Source: G051132615 sp051132615 (GTDB lineage Bacteria > Pseudomonadota > Gammaproteobacteria > Burkholderiales > Neisseriaceae). From it: a stretch of 64,000 nucleotides of DNA. Position 1 is the first letter of the stretch; every line of letters begins with the position of its first letter. The stretch spans positions 1,922,001-1,986,000 of the forward strand of contig NZ_CP152375.1 of NCBI RefSeq assembly GCF_051132615.1, written 5' to 3'. A program made the position numbers and the translations under genes. This document shows, piece by piece, positions 39,816 to 47,620 of this stretch. The notes under the pieces are model-generated. The model saw only the letters and a program-made list of their open reading frames with translations. It was not told the DNA's origin and did no database searches.

Positions 39816-39852
39816 AAAATAACCATCATTAAAAATAAGTGGTGGTTATTTT
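39816..39852 (+). promoter_or_regulatory. Hairpin covering the ubiD ribosome binding site
   Basis: AAAATAACCA (39816-39825) and TGGTTATTTT (39843-39852) are perfect complements around a 17-base loop. The right arm ends at the base before the ubiD ATG and contains the only G-rich stretch (GTGGTGG) that could act as ribosome binding site. It may end menA transcription, limit ubiD translation, or both. Confidence 0.5.
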
Positions 39853-41328
39853 ATGAAGTATGCAGATTTACGTGAATTCTTAAGTTTTTTAGAACAAGAT
39901 AAATTACTTAAAAAAATACACACTCCTATTTCTCCTATACTGGAAATGACAGAGATCAGTGACAGAGTTTTGCGTAAGCAAGGCCCTGCATTGTTATTTA
40001 CCCAGCCACAAACAGCAAATAAAGTCTATCAATACCCTGTCTTAACCAATTTGTTTGGTACCACAGAGCGAGTGGCCATGGGCATGGGTGCTACTTCGCT
40101 TGAAGAATTAAGGGAAATTGGCAAAACTTTAGCATATTTAAAAGAGCCAGAAGCCCCAAAAGGGGTAAAAGACGCTTTTAATAAATTTCCATTACTAAAA
40201 GCCTTATGGGATATGTCACCTCATATGGTAAAAAAAGCACCTTGCCAGCAAATTGTCATAGAAAAGGATGATGTTGATTTAACCAGCTTGCCCATCCAAC
40301 ATTGTTGGCCAGAAGATGTTGCTCCGCTTGTGACATGGGGGTTAACGGTCACCCGTGGCCCATCAAAAACACGACAAAACCTAGGTATCTACCGACAACA
40401 GTTGTTAGGTAAAAATAAGCTGATTATGCGTTGGTTAGCACATCGTGGTGGTGCCTTAGATTTTCAGGCACATAAAGCAGCTTTTCCTGCTCAACCCTTT
40501 CCTGTCTCTGTCGTATTAGGCTGTGATCCAGCAACCATTTTAGGTGCCGTCACACCCGTGCCAGACTCTTTATCTGAATATCAATTTGCTGGCCTTTTGA
40601 GAGGGCAAAGGACTGAACTGACAAAATGTATTGGCAATGATTTACAGATTCCTTCAAAAGCTGAAATTGTCTTAGAAGGTGTGATTTATCCAGATGAGGT
40701 GGCTTTAGAAGGTCCATATGGAGATCACACAGGTTACTATAATGAGCAAGATTATTTTCCTGTGTTTACTGTTGAACGAATCACGATGAGAGAAAATGCT
40801 ATTTATCATAGTACCTATACAGGAAAACCACCAGATGAACCTTCTGTTTTAGGTGTTGCTTTAAATGAAGTGTTTGTGCCTATTTTACAAAAACAGTTTT
40901 CAGAAATTATTGATTTTTATTTGCCACCAGAAGGCTGTTCTTATCGAATGGCGATTGTCAGTATTAAAAAACAATATACTGGGCATGCCAAACGCGTCAT
41001 GATGGGTATTTGGAGTTTTTTGCGTCAATTTATGTATACCAAGTTTATTGTGGTTGTGGATGATGATGTTAATATCCGAGACTGGAATGAGGTTATTTGG
41101 GCCATTACGACCCGTATGGATCCAGTGCGGGATACCGTATTGATTGATCACACACCTATTGATTATTTGGATTTTGCTAGCCCAGTATCTGGTCTAGGCG
41201 GTAAAATGGGCTTGGATGCCACAAATAAATGGCCAGGAGAAACCCAGCGTGAGTGGGGAAGAATCATTAAAAAAGATCAAGATATTGTTCATAAAATAGA
41301 TAAAATTTGGCAAGAATTAGGCCTTTAG
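39853..41328 (+). CDS. ubiD: 4-hydroxy-3-polyprenylbenzoate decarboxylase UbiD
   Basis: UbiD decarboxylates 3-polyprenyl-4-hydroxybenzoate in ubiquinone synthesis using prenylated FMN made by UbiX. The 491-residue protein follows E. coli UbiD closely: NLFGTTERVAMGMG, CWPEDVAPLVTWGLTVTRGP, QNLGIYRQQLLGKNKLIMRW, EGPYGDHTGYYNE and a C-terminal PGETQREWGR. The ERxxD-type residues of the family fall in the ALEGPYGDHTG region. It lies 69 bp after menA, with a hairpin just before its start. Confidence 0.96.
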   Translation: MKYADLREFLSFLEQDKLLKKIHTPISPILEMTEISDRVLRKQGPALLFTQPQTANKVYQYPVLTNLFGTTERVAMGMGATSLEELREIGKTLAYLKEPEAPKGVKDAFNKFPLLKALWDMSPHMVKKAPCQQIVIEKDDVDLTSLPIQHCWPEDVAPLVTWGLTVTRGPSKTRQNLGIYRQQLLGKNKLIMRWLAHRGGALDFQAHKAAFPAQPFPVSVVLGCDPATILGAVTPVPDSLSEYQFAGLLRGQRTELTKCIGNDLQIPSKAEIVLEGVIYPDEVALEGPYGDHTGYYNEQDYFPVFTVERITMRENAIYHSTYTGKPPDEPSVLGVALNEVFVPILQKQFSEIIDFYLPPEGCSYRMAIVSIKKQYTGHAKRVMMGIWSFLRQFMYTKFIVVVDDDVNIRDWNEVIWAITTRMDPVRDTVLIDHTPIDYLDFASPVSGLGGKMGLDATNKWPGETQREWGRIIKKDQDIVHKIDKIWQELGL

Positions 41329-41354
41329 CCTTATAAATTTGACATAGGTTTAAA

Positions 41355-41403
41355 AACACAACATATTTTTATTATTATAATAAAAATATGTTGTGTTAAT
41401 TTT
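41355..41403 (+). terminator. Strong intrinsic terminator after ubiD
   Basis: Two 20-base arms (41355-41374 and 41378-41397) are perfect complements around a 3-base loop, followed by AATTTTA. It separates ubiD from cassette B. Confidence 0.85.
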
Positions 41404-41479
41404 ATATTTAGCTTATTATTTGAAAATAATGTTAGGGGTATTTTTTCAATTAATCATTTACATAATAAAAGGAATGATT

Positions 41480-41884
41480 ATGAAGATGAGAATATTTATT
41501 CTTATGTTTTTATTAGTGAGTTCTTCACAAGGGGTATTCGCTAAAGGAATACAACAATCATATAAACAATGTATTGATGCAACACAGGGGGTACATCCTT
41601 CAATAATGAATTGTATTGATGCAGAGGCAGAGTTTCAGGATCAACGTTTAAATAAAGCCTATAAACGGCTGATGTCAATATTGACTAAATCGGAACAGAA
41701 AAATTTATTGACAGCTCAAAGGCAATGGATTGCTTTATCTAGTACAGATAAAAGCTTGATGTTGGCAATATATGGTGAAGGTGATGCAGCAAGGATGATC
41801 GCGGAAGAAGTATATTTAAAGGCTTTGGCACAAAGAGCTGATCAGTTAGAAGAATGGGTTGATGCATTAAAATTATATCGTTAA
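41480..41884 (+). CDS. LprI-like (DUF1311) exported protein, candidate lysozyme-inhibitor immunity protein of cassette B
   Basis: The ATG at 41480 has AAGGA 6 bases upstream; the frame is open further upstream but lacks a start signal there. The 134-residue protein has a signal peptide (MKMRIFILMFLLVSSSQGVFA) and the LprI/DUF1311 pattern: CIDATQGVHPSIMNC, DQRLNKAYKRLMSIL and LLTAQRQWIALS. LprI of Mycobacterium tuberculosis inhibits lysozyme. The gene directly precedes a toxin-like protein with a lysozyme-like domain (27 bp gap), so a role as periplasmic immunity protein is a reasonable inference. Confidence 0.75.
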   Translation: MKMRIFILMFLLVSSSQGVFAKGIQQSYKQCIDATQGVHPSIMNCIDAEAEFQDQRLNKAYKRLMSILTKSEQKNLLTAQRQWIALSSTDKSLMLAIYGEGDAARMIAEEVYLKALAQRADQLEEWVDALKLYR

Positions 41885-41911
41885 TTAATTATTTAGTATT
41901 TGGAGATTTAT

Positions 41912-43807
41912 ATGGCAAACGAGTGGAAGTTAGGACAAACCTCTGAAAAATTTGAATCGGGGGGTAGAGGTCCTGGAATGATTTCAAGTGGTAAAGGTGA
42001 CCATGGTGGTATATCTTATGGAATATATCAATTGTCATCTAGTCAGGGCAGCTTGCAAGAATTTATTAGTAAAAGCAAATATAAAGATGATTTTGCTGGT
42101 TTAACTGTAAACAGTCAATCATTTCAAGCTAAATGGAAAGAAATTGCGGCCAAAGATCCTAAAGGGTTTGCTGAGGCGCAACATCAACATACTAAAGATA
42201 ATTTTTATAATGTGCAACTCAATAAATTAAGCAACATGGGGATTAACTTTAAAGAACGTGGTCCCGCAGTACAAGATATGGTATGGAGTACTTCTGTACA
42301 GTTTGGTGGCAATACCAATTTAATAAAAAATGCTTTAGATAAGGTTGATGTTGATAGTTTAACCGACCGTCAGATTGTTGAACGTGTACAAAATTATAAA
42401 AGGGATCGTAATGAAAGTTTATTTAGGAGTTCAAGTGCTGATGTTCGGGCTGGCACATTAAAGCGGGCAGAAGCAGAAAAGAATGCTTTGGTGCGACTGG
42501 CAGAAAATAAAGATATTACATTAGAAAAAAATTCTGACACTCCAGAACTAAATCAACCAAAGTTAGCATTATTGAAGAGTGGTAGTCGTGGAGATGATGT
42601 TAAGCAACTACAAACTCAATTAAATGCTTTAGGCTACAAAATTGGTCAAGATGGTATTTTTGGTCAAGAAACAGAAAAAGCTATTCGAGATTTTCAGCAA
42701 AAAAATGGCTTGGGAGTCGATGGGAAAGTAGGTCCTAATACTTATGGTAAATTAGAAGAGCAGCTTCAAAATAAACCAGAATTAGTACAGCAAAATAAAG
42801 ATGCAGTAGATAAAGACAGTCAAGCGTTTAGTTCTGCATATGATAAAACCCTTCAATTCGATGCAGTAACCTATAAAATGGGTGGTAAAGATCCAGCCAA
42901 AGGCAGTATCGATTGTTCAGGTTGGGTGACATATTTACAAAATAATAGCATGGATGATATCAATAAACTGTTAGGGCAGGAAGTTTTTACCCAGAAAGAC
43001 AGATTTAATCCGATCATGGAAGGTGCCTCAGAAACCATCAAACGAGCCTCAGAGCAAAGTGGTATATTGATTGAAGGCAAACAGATTACCCGAGATATTT
43101 TAAAAGAAGGCATGGTCATCGGTGAAGATAATGGAGACAAGGGGTTTGACCGAGGGCGTTTTAGAGGTATTGATCACATTACAATGGTTGTTAGAGATCC
43201 AAAAAGCGGCGACTTAATGATCAGCCAATCGAGTAGTGGCAAAGGTGTTCATTTAAAATCAGTTGATGATTATTTATCTCAGAAACAAAAAGGGGGCACA
43301 AAATTATTTTTAACTGATCCTCTTGCAAAGGCAAGAGACTTGTTGGTAGAAAAAAGTAAAGAGCAAAATATTGATCAGAAAGCCGAAAAAGCACAACCAG
43401 AGAAAGCCGAGAAAGAAAAAATTCAATCTCCTGAGCATCAAAAAGTTCTTGATCTGGTTAAAAAGGCAGTGACTGATCTTTATGATAAGAATAAATTGCC
43501 TCATGCTGATAAATTAGATAATGTATGCTGTGCCTTAGCAAAAGAAGGTATCGCTAAAAAAATGACTGGTGTAGATTATGCAATGGAGAAAAAAGGGGAT
43601 ATCAGCCTTTTACATACGCCAAAAGGTAAAATGACACCTATGCATGCAACAGTTAATATTGAAGCAGCAGCAAATACGCCAATAAGCGTTTCCATTAGTG
43701 CGATTAATAATATGGTTAAGATTAGTATTGATAGCATGGAGGAGCAAAACAAACAGATTCAACAACAGGAGCTAACTCAACAACCTGCGCGTTCAATGGG
43801 CATGTAA
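41912..43807 (+). CDS. Putative antibacterial T4SS effector B: lysozyme-like + PG_binding_1 + NlpC/P60 + XVIPCD-like C-terminus
   Basis: ATG at 41912 has GGAG 6 bases upstream; the in-frame TTG at 41900 is rejected. The protein has 631 residues and no signal peptide. Residues 10-200 carry FESGGRGPG (Glu15) and SSGKGDHGGISYGIYQ, a motif set I associate with lysozyme/chitosanase-like tail enzymes. Residues 218-285 are PG_binding_1. Residues 305-455 are NlpC/P60-like with Cys335 (SIDCSGWVTYL) and His422 (GIDHITMVVRD). A KAEKAQPEKAEKEK linker leads to residues 505-631, an XVIPCD-like module with a Q-rich tail. The architecture repeats effector A with a different N-terminal enzyme. It probably kills competitors by cutting peptidoglycan; secretion by an X-T4SS is inferred. 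Confidence 0.72.
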   Translation: MANEWKLGQTSEKFESGGRGPGMISSGKGDHGGISYGIYQLSSSQGSLQEFISKSKYKDDFAGLTVNSQSFQAKWKEIAAKDPKGFAEAQHQHTKDNFYNVQLNKLSNMGINFKERGPAVQDMVWSTSVQFGGNTNLIKNALDKVDVDSLTDRQIVERVQNYKRDRNESLFRSSSADVRAGTLKRAEAEKNALVRLAENKDITLEKNSDTPELNQPKLALLKSGSRGDDVKQLQTQLNALGYKIGQDGIFGQETEKAIRDFQQKNGLGVDGKVGPNTYGKLEEQLQNKPELVQQNKDAVDKDSQAFSSAYDKTLQFDAVTYKMGGKDPAKGSIDCSGWVTYLQNNSMDDINKLLGQEVFTQKDRFNPIMEGASETIKRASEQSGILIEGKQITRDILKEGMVIGEDNGDKGFDRGRFRGIDHITMVVRDPKSGDLMISQSSSGKGVHLKSVDDYLSQKQKGGTKLFLTDPLAKARDLLVEKSKEQNIDQKAEKAQPEKAEKEKIQSPEHQKVLDLVKKAVTDLYDKNKLPHADKLDNVCCALAKEGIAKKMTGVDYAMEKKGDISLLHTPKGKMTPMHATVNIEAAANTPISVSISAINNMVKISIDSMEEQNKQIQQQELTQQPARSMGM

Positions 43808-43826
43808 TCGTGATACAGTAATAAAG

Positions 43827-43866
43827 TACCCTGACCAAATAGTTGGTTAGGGTATAATTTATTTAA
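43827..43866 (+). terminator. Intrinsic terminator after effector B
   Basis: TACCCTGACCAA (43827-43838) and TTGGTTAGGGTA (43843-43854) pair with one G-T wobble around ATAG, followed by TAATTTATTTAATTT. Confidence 0.75.
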
Positions 43867-43894
43867 TTTCAATTATTAGAATAGTCAGATTTGT

Positions 43895-44368
43895 ATGAAA
43901 AAAACAATTATCCTATTATTTTCATTATTATTAAGTGCCAATGGTTACGCACAAAGTTTCATTGATCCTGGACAAACGCAGTTACTCATTAAAGAGTTTC
44001 AAAAATTATCTAACTCAGGAGAAATTCATAATGTGGATAAACTTAAATCTTTTTTAAGTAAATACCGTTTTGAGTGTGATAAGCGTATGGGGATAGGTGA
44101 CTATAGCTTATTAAAAAATGAGCAAGAATGCAGTGTATATCAACAAAATGGTGAAGATTATTCTGCTACACCCATTATGCTTTTAGGGTTGATTGATCAA
44201 AAAATTGTTATTTACAGTACAGATCAAGAACAATTGATTCGAGTATCAAAATGGAACTGCTCTGATTCACAAGTGAGGTTACCAATTTGTACCAGTAATA
44301 CAGCAAATAAAAAACTAAAACAGCGTTGGTACCAACGTTGGGATCAAGCATTAAAAGCAGCAGGTTAA
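43895..44368 (+). CDS. Exported protein, second candidate immunity protein of cassette B
   Basis: The 157-residue protein has a signal peptide (MKKTIILLFSLLLSANGYA, cleavage before QSFID) and a compact mature domain with cysteines in YRFECDKRM, EQECSVY, KWNCSDS and LPICTSN, which would allow two disulfides. No family is recognised. It follows effector B on the same strand but behind a terminator, so it may have its own promoter (TATAAT at 43853-43858 is a candidate -10). It is a candidate inhibitor of the NlpC/P60 part of effector B, since LprI-like proteins are expected to block the lysozyme-like part. Confidence 0.6.
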   Translation: MKKTIILLFSLLLSANGYAQSFIDPGQTQLLIKEFQKLSNSGEIHNVDKLKSFLSKYRFECDKRMGIGDYSLLKNEQECSVYQQNGEDYSATPIMLLGLIDQKIVIYSTDQEQLIRVSKWNCSDSQVRLPICTSNTANKKLKQRWYQRWDQALKAAG

Positions 44369-44381
44369 AATTTTTTGTGCA

Positions 44382-45125
44382 TTAAAATGTTTCATTAGCA
44401 GCTAAATAACGCCATTTACCTTGTGGTAAAGCACCAAGCTTGATTTTTCCAATACGGATACGTTTGAGCCCAACTACTTGTAAACCGACAAGTTCGCACA
44501 TGCGGCGAATTTGTCGCTTTTTTCCTTCCTTTAAGGTAAAACGCAATTGATCCTGATTTTGCCATATTACGTGGGCAGGTTGCAGTGCTTTACCATCTAA
44601 ACTTAAACCATGGTTTAATAAAGCTAAACCTCCATCAATAATATTGCCTTTTACCCTGACCAGATATTCTTTATCTATGTTAGAGGTTTCACCAATAATA
44701 TGTTTGGCAATCCGACCGTCTTGCGTTAATACTAAAAGGCCTGTTGAATCAATATCCAATCGCCCAGCTGGCGCTAATCCTGAGAGCTGTTTGGTGGAAA
44801 AATGAGTTCTACTATTATCTTCTGTCCAATGGTTTTGTTCGGTGATTAAGCTGATTGCAGGCTTGTAGTCATGTTCTGCCTGTGCACTGACATAGCCAAC
44901 AGGTTTATTTAACAAAATGGTCACACGTGCAGCTTGTTGTTCATGGACTTGTTTTTCAAGATCAATTCGATCGGTTAAAGATACTTTTTGACCTAAAATG
45001 GCTATTTGTCCATTTATTTTGACCCAGCCTTTTTCTATATAGCTGTCCGCTTCTCTTCTGGAACAAAGACCAAGTTGTGCCATTCTTTTGGAAAGCCTCA
45101 TTGGTTCAGTTATATTTTCATCCAT
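44382..45125 (-). CDS. RsuA/RluB/RluF-family rRNA pseudouridine synthase
   Basis: The 247-residue protein has an N-terminal S4 RNA-binding domain (residues 10-58: RLSKRMAQLGLCSRREADSYI) and a pseudouridine synthase domain with catalytic Asp124 in GRLDIDSTGLLVLT; VILNKPVG-type and KKRQIRRMCELVGL motifs are present. It modifies one or more uridines of rRNA; the site cannot be told from sequence alone (RluF-like is my best guess). It overlaps the dgt stop by one base (TAATG), so the two are co-translated. Confidence 0.88.
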   Translation of the reverse strand: MDENITEPMRLSKRMAQLGLCSRREADSYIEKGWVKINGQIAILGQKVSLTDRIDLEKQVHEQQAARVTILLNKPVGYVSAQAEHDYKPAISLITEQNHWTEDNSRTHFSTKQLSGLAPAGRLDIDSTGLLVLTQDGRIAKHIIGETSNIDKEYLVRVKGNIIDGGLALLNHGLSLDGKALQPAHVIWQNQDQLRFTLKEGKKRQIRRMCELVGLQVVGLKRIRIGKIKLGALPQGKWRYLAANETF

Positions 45126-46471
45126 TAAATGATTCCTACCCCTGATAGTTCTCTGGCCATTTTCGCCGCAGTATTGTCTGTCATCGCGCCTATAAAGTCT
45201 AAAACCTTCATATAAGCATTATATAATGTATCATCCTGTTCAATAGGTGTTTCTTTCAGTAATTCTAGTGCAAGTTGTAAGCGAGCGGGAATAGGTTCGT
45301 TTCTGACTTTCATGAAAACGGCAGGAATTAATAAATCCAGTATCGTGGCAATGCAAGGGTAGGCCGCAATTTCTGTAACCAGTTTGTCCCTATGACGATA
45401 AATTTTGTTATAGGCCAGCTCTTTTGCCGCAGCTAAGGTATTGCTCACTTGAGCATTACATACACTCAGTAAATCTTTAACAGGCAGGTTTCCATTTAAA
45501 AGGCTGTCGTGATGCATCATAAATTTTTGAGCCACTTCTTCAATACATTTGCCAATAGCAATACCACGCAGCATGGCACATCTTTGTTTGCTTCCTTTGG
45601 CCTGCCAAGTTCTTTCTGTAAAATCAATTTGCGATAAAATATTTTCCAATTCTTTTTCTTCTAATAAACCGATTTCAACAGCATCTTCTAAGTCAAGAAT
45701 GGCATAACAAATATCGTCCGCTGCTTCCATTAAGTAAGATAATGGGTGCCGTGCCCAATGGTTTTCAGTTTGTTGTTCAGGTAGACCTAATTCTTTAGCA
45801 ATATGTTGAATAAAAGGCAATTCTGTTTGGTAAATACTGAATTTTTTTGTTCCTAAAGGATGAGAACTGGTCCAAGGATATTTTAATAAAGTGCCTATTG
45901 TTGCTGCGCTTAAACGCATTCCCCCTTGATTTTGATACATCTCCAAATTGGCAACCATGCGTAGGCTATGGGCATTACCTTCATATGTTTGAATATCCGC
46001 TTTTTGTGTGTTTGTTAAACCTTCTAAGAATATTTGATGAGTAGGTTGTGTAAACCAGTCACGTAATGCATCTTCCCCTGTATGCCCAAAAGGAGGATTA
46101 CCTAAATCATGAGCAAGACAGGCAACTTGTACAACTTGGCCTATATCAAGAGGTGTATGGTGCTTAGGCAAAAAACCACCATTTAAAAGCATCACACCAA
46201 CACGATTACCTAAGCTTCTTCCTACACTGGCAACTTCTACACTATGTGTCAGTCTATTATGTATATGGTCATGTTGTGCTAAAGGATGTACTTGAGTTTT
46301 ACGGCCTAAACGGCGAAAGGCACTGGAAAAGACAATTCGATCGTAATCAATTAAAAAATCAGAACGAAGGGCTTCTTTACCTTCTTCACTGGATGGGGTT
46401 TGTGTTTTATAAACCTGATTTTGATTGGCTGCAAAACGTTGGGTACTTAAGAGCTGTGTCCATTGCATCAT
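45125..46471 (-). CDS. dgt: Deoxyguanosinetriphosphate triphosphohydrolase-like HD protein
   Basis: The 448-residue protein is a dNTPase of the HD superfamily. It shows RTQVHP-type DNA/nucleotide loops (FRRLGRKTQVHPLAQHDH), the first metal His in NRLTHSVEVASVGR and the HD pair in CLAHDLGNPPFGHTGEDAL. It hydrolyses dGTP or other dNTPs to the nucleoside and triphosphate. A double ATG opens the frame with no strong ribosome binding site. It is upstream of and overlaps the pseudouridine synthase gene. Confidence 0.92.
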   Translation of the reverse strand: MMQWTQLLSTQRFAANQNQVYKTQTPSSEEGKEALRSDFLIDYDRIVFSSAFRRLGRKTQVHPLAQHDHIHNRLTHSVEVASVGRSLGNRVGVMLLNGGFLPKHHTPLDIGQVVQVACLAHDLGNPPFGHTGEDALRDWFTQPTHQIFLEGLTNTQKADIQTYEGNAHSLRMVANLEMYQNQGGMRLSAATIGTLLKYPWTSSHPLGTKKFSIYQTELPFIQHIAKELGLPEQQTENHWARHPLSYLMEAADDICYAILDLEDAVEIGLLEEKELENILSQIDFTERTWQAKGSKQRCAMLRGIAIGKCIEEVAQKFMMHHDSLLNGNLPVKDLLSVCNAQVSNTLAAAKELAYNKIYRHRDKLVTEIAAYPCIATILDLLIPAVFMKVRNEPIPARLQLALELLKETPIEQDDTLYNAYMKVLDFIGAMTDNTAAKMARELSGVGII

Positions 46472-46569
46472 AATAAAGAGTGATTTTAAATTAATTGTTT
46501 TAATAATTAGATTTTAGAGGCATTACATAATTGGGTCAAACAATGAATGATTATTTGGCATCATAAGAA

Positions 46570-46593
46570 AAGCCCTCTAAATTTAGAGGGCTT
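46570..46593 (-). terminator. Terminator of rmpM
   Basis: AAGCCCTCTAAA and TTTAGAGGGCTT form a perfect palindrome 32 bp past the rmpM stop codon. The minus-strand continuation is TTCTTATG. Confidence 0.75.
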
Positions 46594-46624
46594 CTAAAAA
46601 CATCATAGGGTAGATGTTTATGAA

Positions 46625-47338
46625 TTATTTGCCGCCTTCAACACGAACGCGTCTTTCTTTTTCAACAACGCCTTCAAATACGATGTTTACACGACGATCA
46701 GGTTCGATACAAGCGATTAAAGCTTGACGTTTTTTCGCAGCAGATACGCGACCAAGTTTAGCAACTTGTTGTTCACATTGAGCAGTCATACGAGCTTCAC
46801 GTTTACCACGGCCTTCAGCATATACTTTGCTTTCAGGAATACCATTGTTTACTAGGAAGCTGCGTACAGTGTTTGCACGACGTAGAGATAAAGCGTCATT
46901 GTATTTGTCAGAACCGATAGAGTCAGTATGACCAATTACAGTCACTTTAGTGATGTTCACATCAGCAGCTTTTTCTACGTAAGGACGTAAATGTTCGCTG
47001 GCTTGTGGACGTAAAGTAGATTTGTCAAAACCAAATAACACAGCAGCAGGGATAGAGAATTCTTCTCTAGAAGTCTCAGTTGTGTATCTAGGTTGTTCTA
47101 CAACAGCTGCAGTAGCATCACCACACTCAACTGCGCCTTGAGTGGCTTTGTCAAAGTATGTTGTTCTCCAGCATTCACCGTAGTTATTACGAGAAATGTT
47201 GTTAGTAGGTTGGTCAGCTGTATAGCCTGGACGGTCAGCCAAGCCTTTGGTTGCTGTTGTGTCGTAAAGATCTTCTGCAAAAGCAGTAGAAGCCAACAAT
47301 GCAACAAGCAAAGCGCTTAGTTTTAGCTGTTTGGTCAT
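46625..47338 (-). CDS. rmpM: RmpM-like OmpA-family outer-membrane protein
   Basis: The 237-residue protein has a signal peptide (MTKQLKLSALLVALLASTAFA) that is almost the neisserial RmpM one, then NNYGECWRTTYFDKATQG and VECGDA as in RmpM. The C-terminal OmpA domain holds FGFDKSTLRPQA, VTVIGHTDSIGSDKYNDALSLRRA and ALIACIEPDRRVNIVFEG, the peptidoglycan-binding part (Asp and Arg near its NDxLSxxRA motif). RmpM (class 4 protein) links porins to the cell wall. The Pro/Glu-rich linker of meningococcal RmpM is missing here. It is monocistronic with its own terminator. Confidence 0.93.
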   Translation of the reverse strand: MTKQLKLSALLVALLASTAFAEDLYDTTATKGLADRPGYTADQPTNNISRNNYGECWRTTYFDKATQGAVECGDATAAVVEQPRYTTETSREEFSIPAAVLFGFDKSTLRPQASEHLRPYVEKAADVNITKVTVIGHTDSIGSDKYNDALSLRRANTVRSFLVNNGIPESKVYAEGRGKREARMTAQCEQQVAKLGRVSAAKKRQALIACIEPDRRVNIVFEGVVEKERRVRVEGGK

Positions 47339-47360
47339 GTTATTTCCTCTTGTAATAAAA

Positions 47361-47400
47361 AATTATGTGATAAACACACAAATTATGCGATAAACACACA
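47361..47400. repeat. Tandem 20-bp duplication upstream of rmpM
   Basis: Two adjacent 20-base units, 47361-47380 and 47381-47400, differ at a single base (ATGTGATAAACACACA versus ATGCGATAAACACACA at their ends). They lie 22-62 bp from the rmpM start, in the leader or promoter. Confidence 0.8.
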
Positions 47401-47620
47401 GATAGCTCAAAACTTAAGGCTGCCACATAATATAAGTCAACCTATAGCATCTGGATATATTAGTACGCACTATAGAAATGTGACGCAATACTGTCAACTG
47501 ATTTTGCCACAAAACTCTCAAAATGATGCGAAAAATGAGTTAACTCTATTTTGCCTAAACAAAAATTAGCTGTCACTTATCCGCAACAAAAAACAACAAA
47601 AACTCTCGCTTCTGTGAACA

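Noticed and set aside
41393..41479. N-terminal extension of the LprI-like gene back to 41393
   Set aside because: It begins within the ubiD terminator stem and has no ribosome binding site; the ATG at 41480 has AAGGA and starts a good signal peptide.
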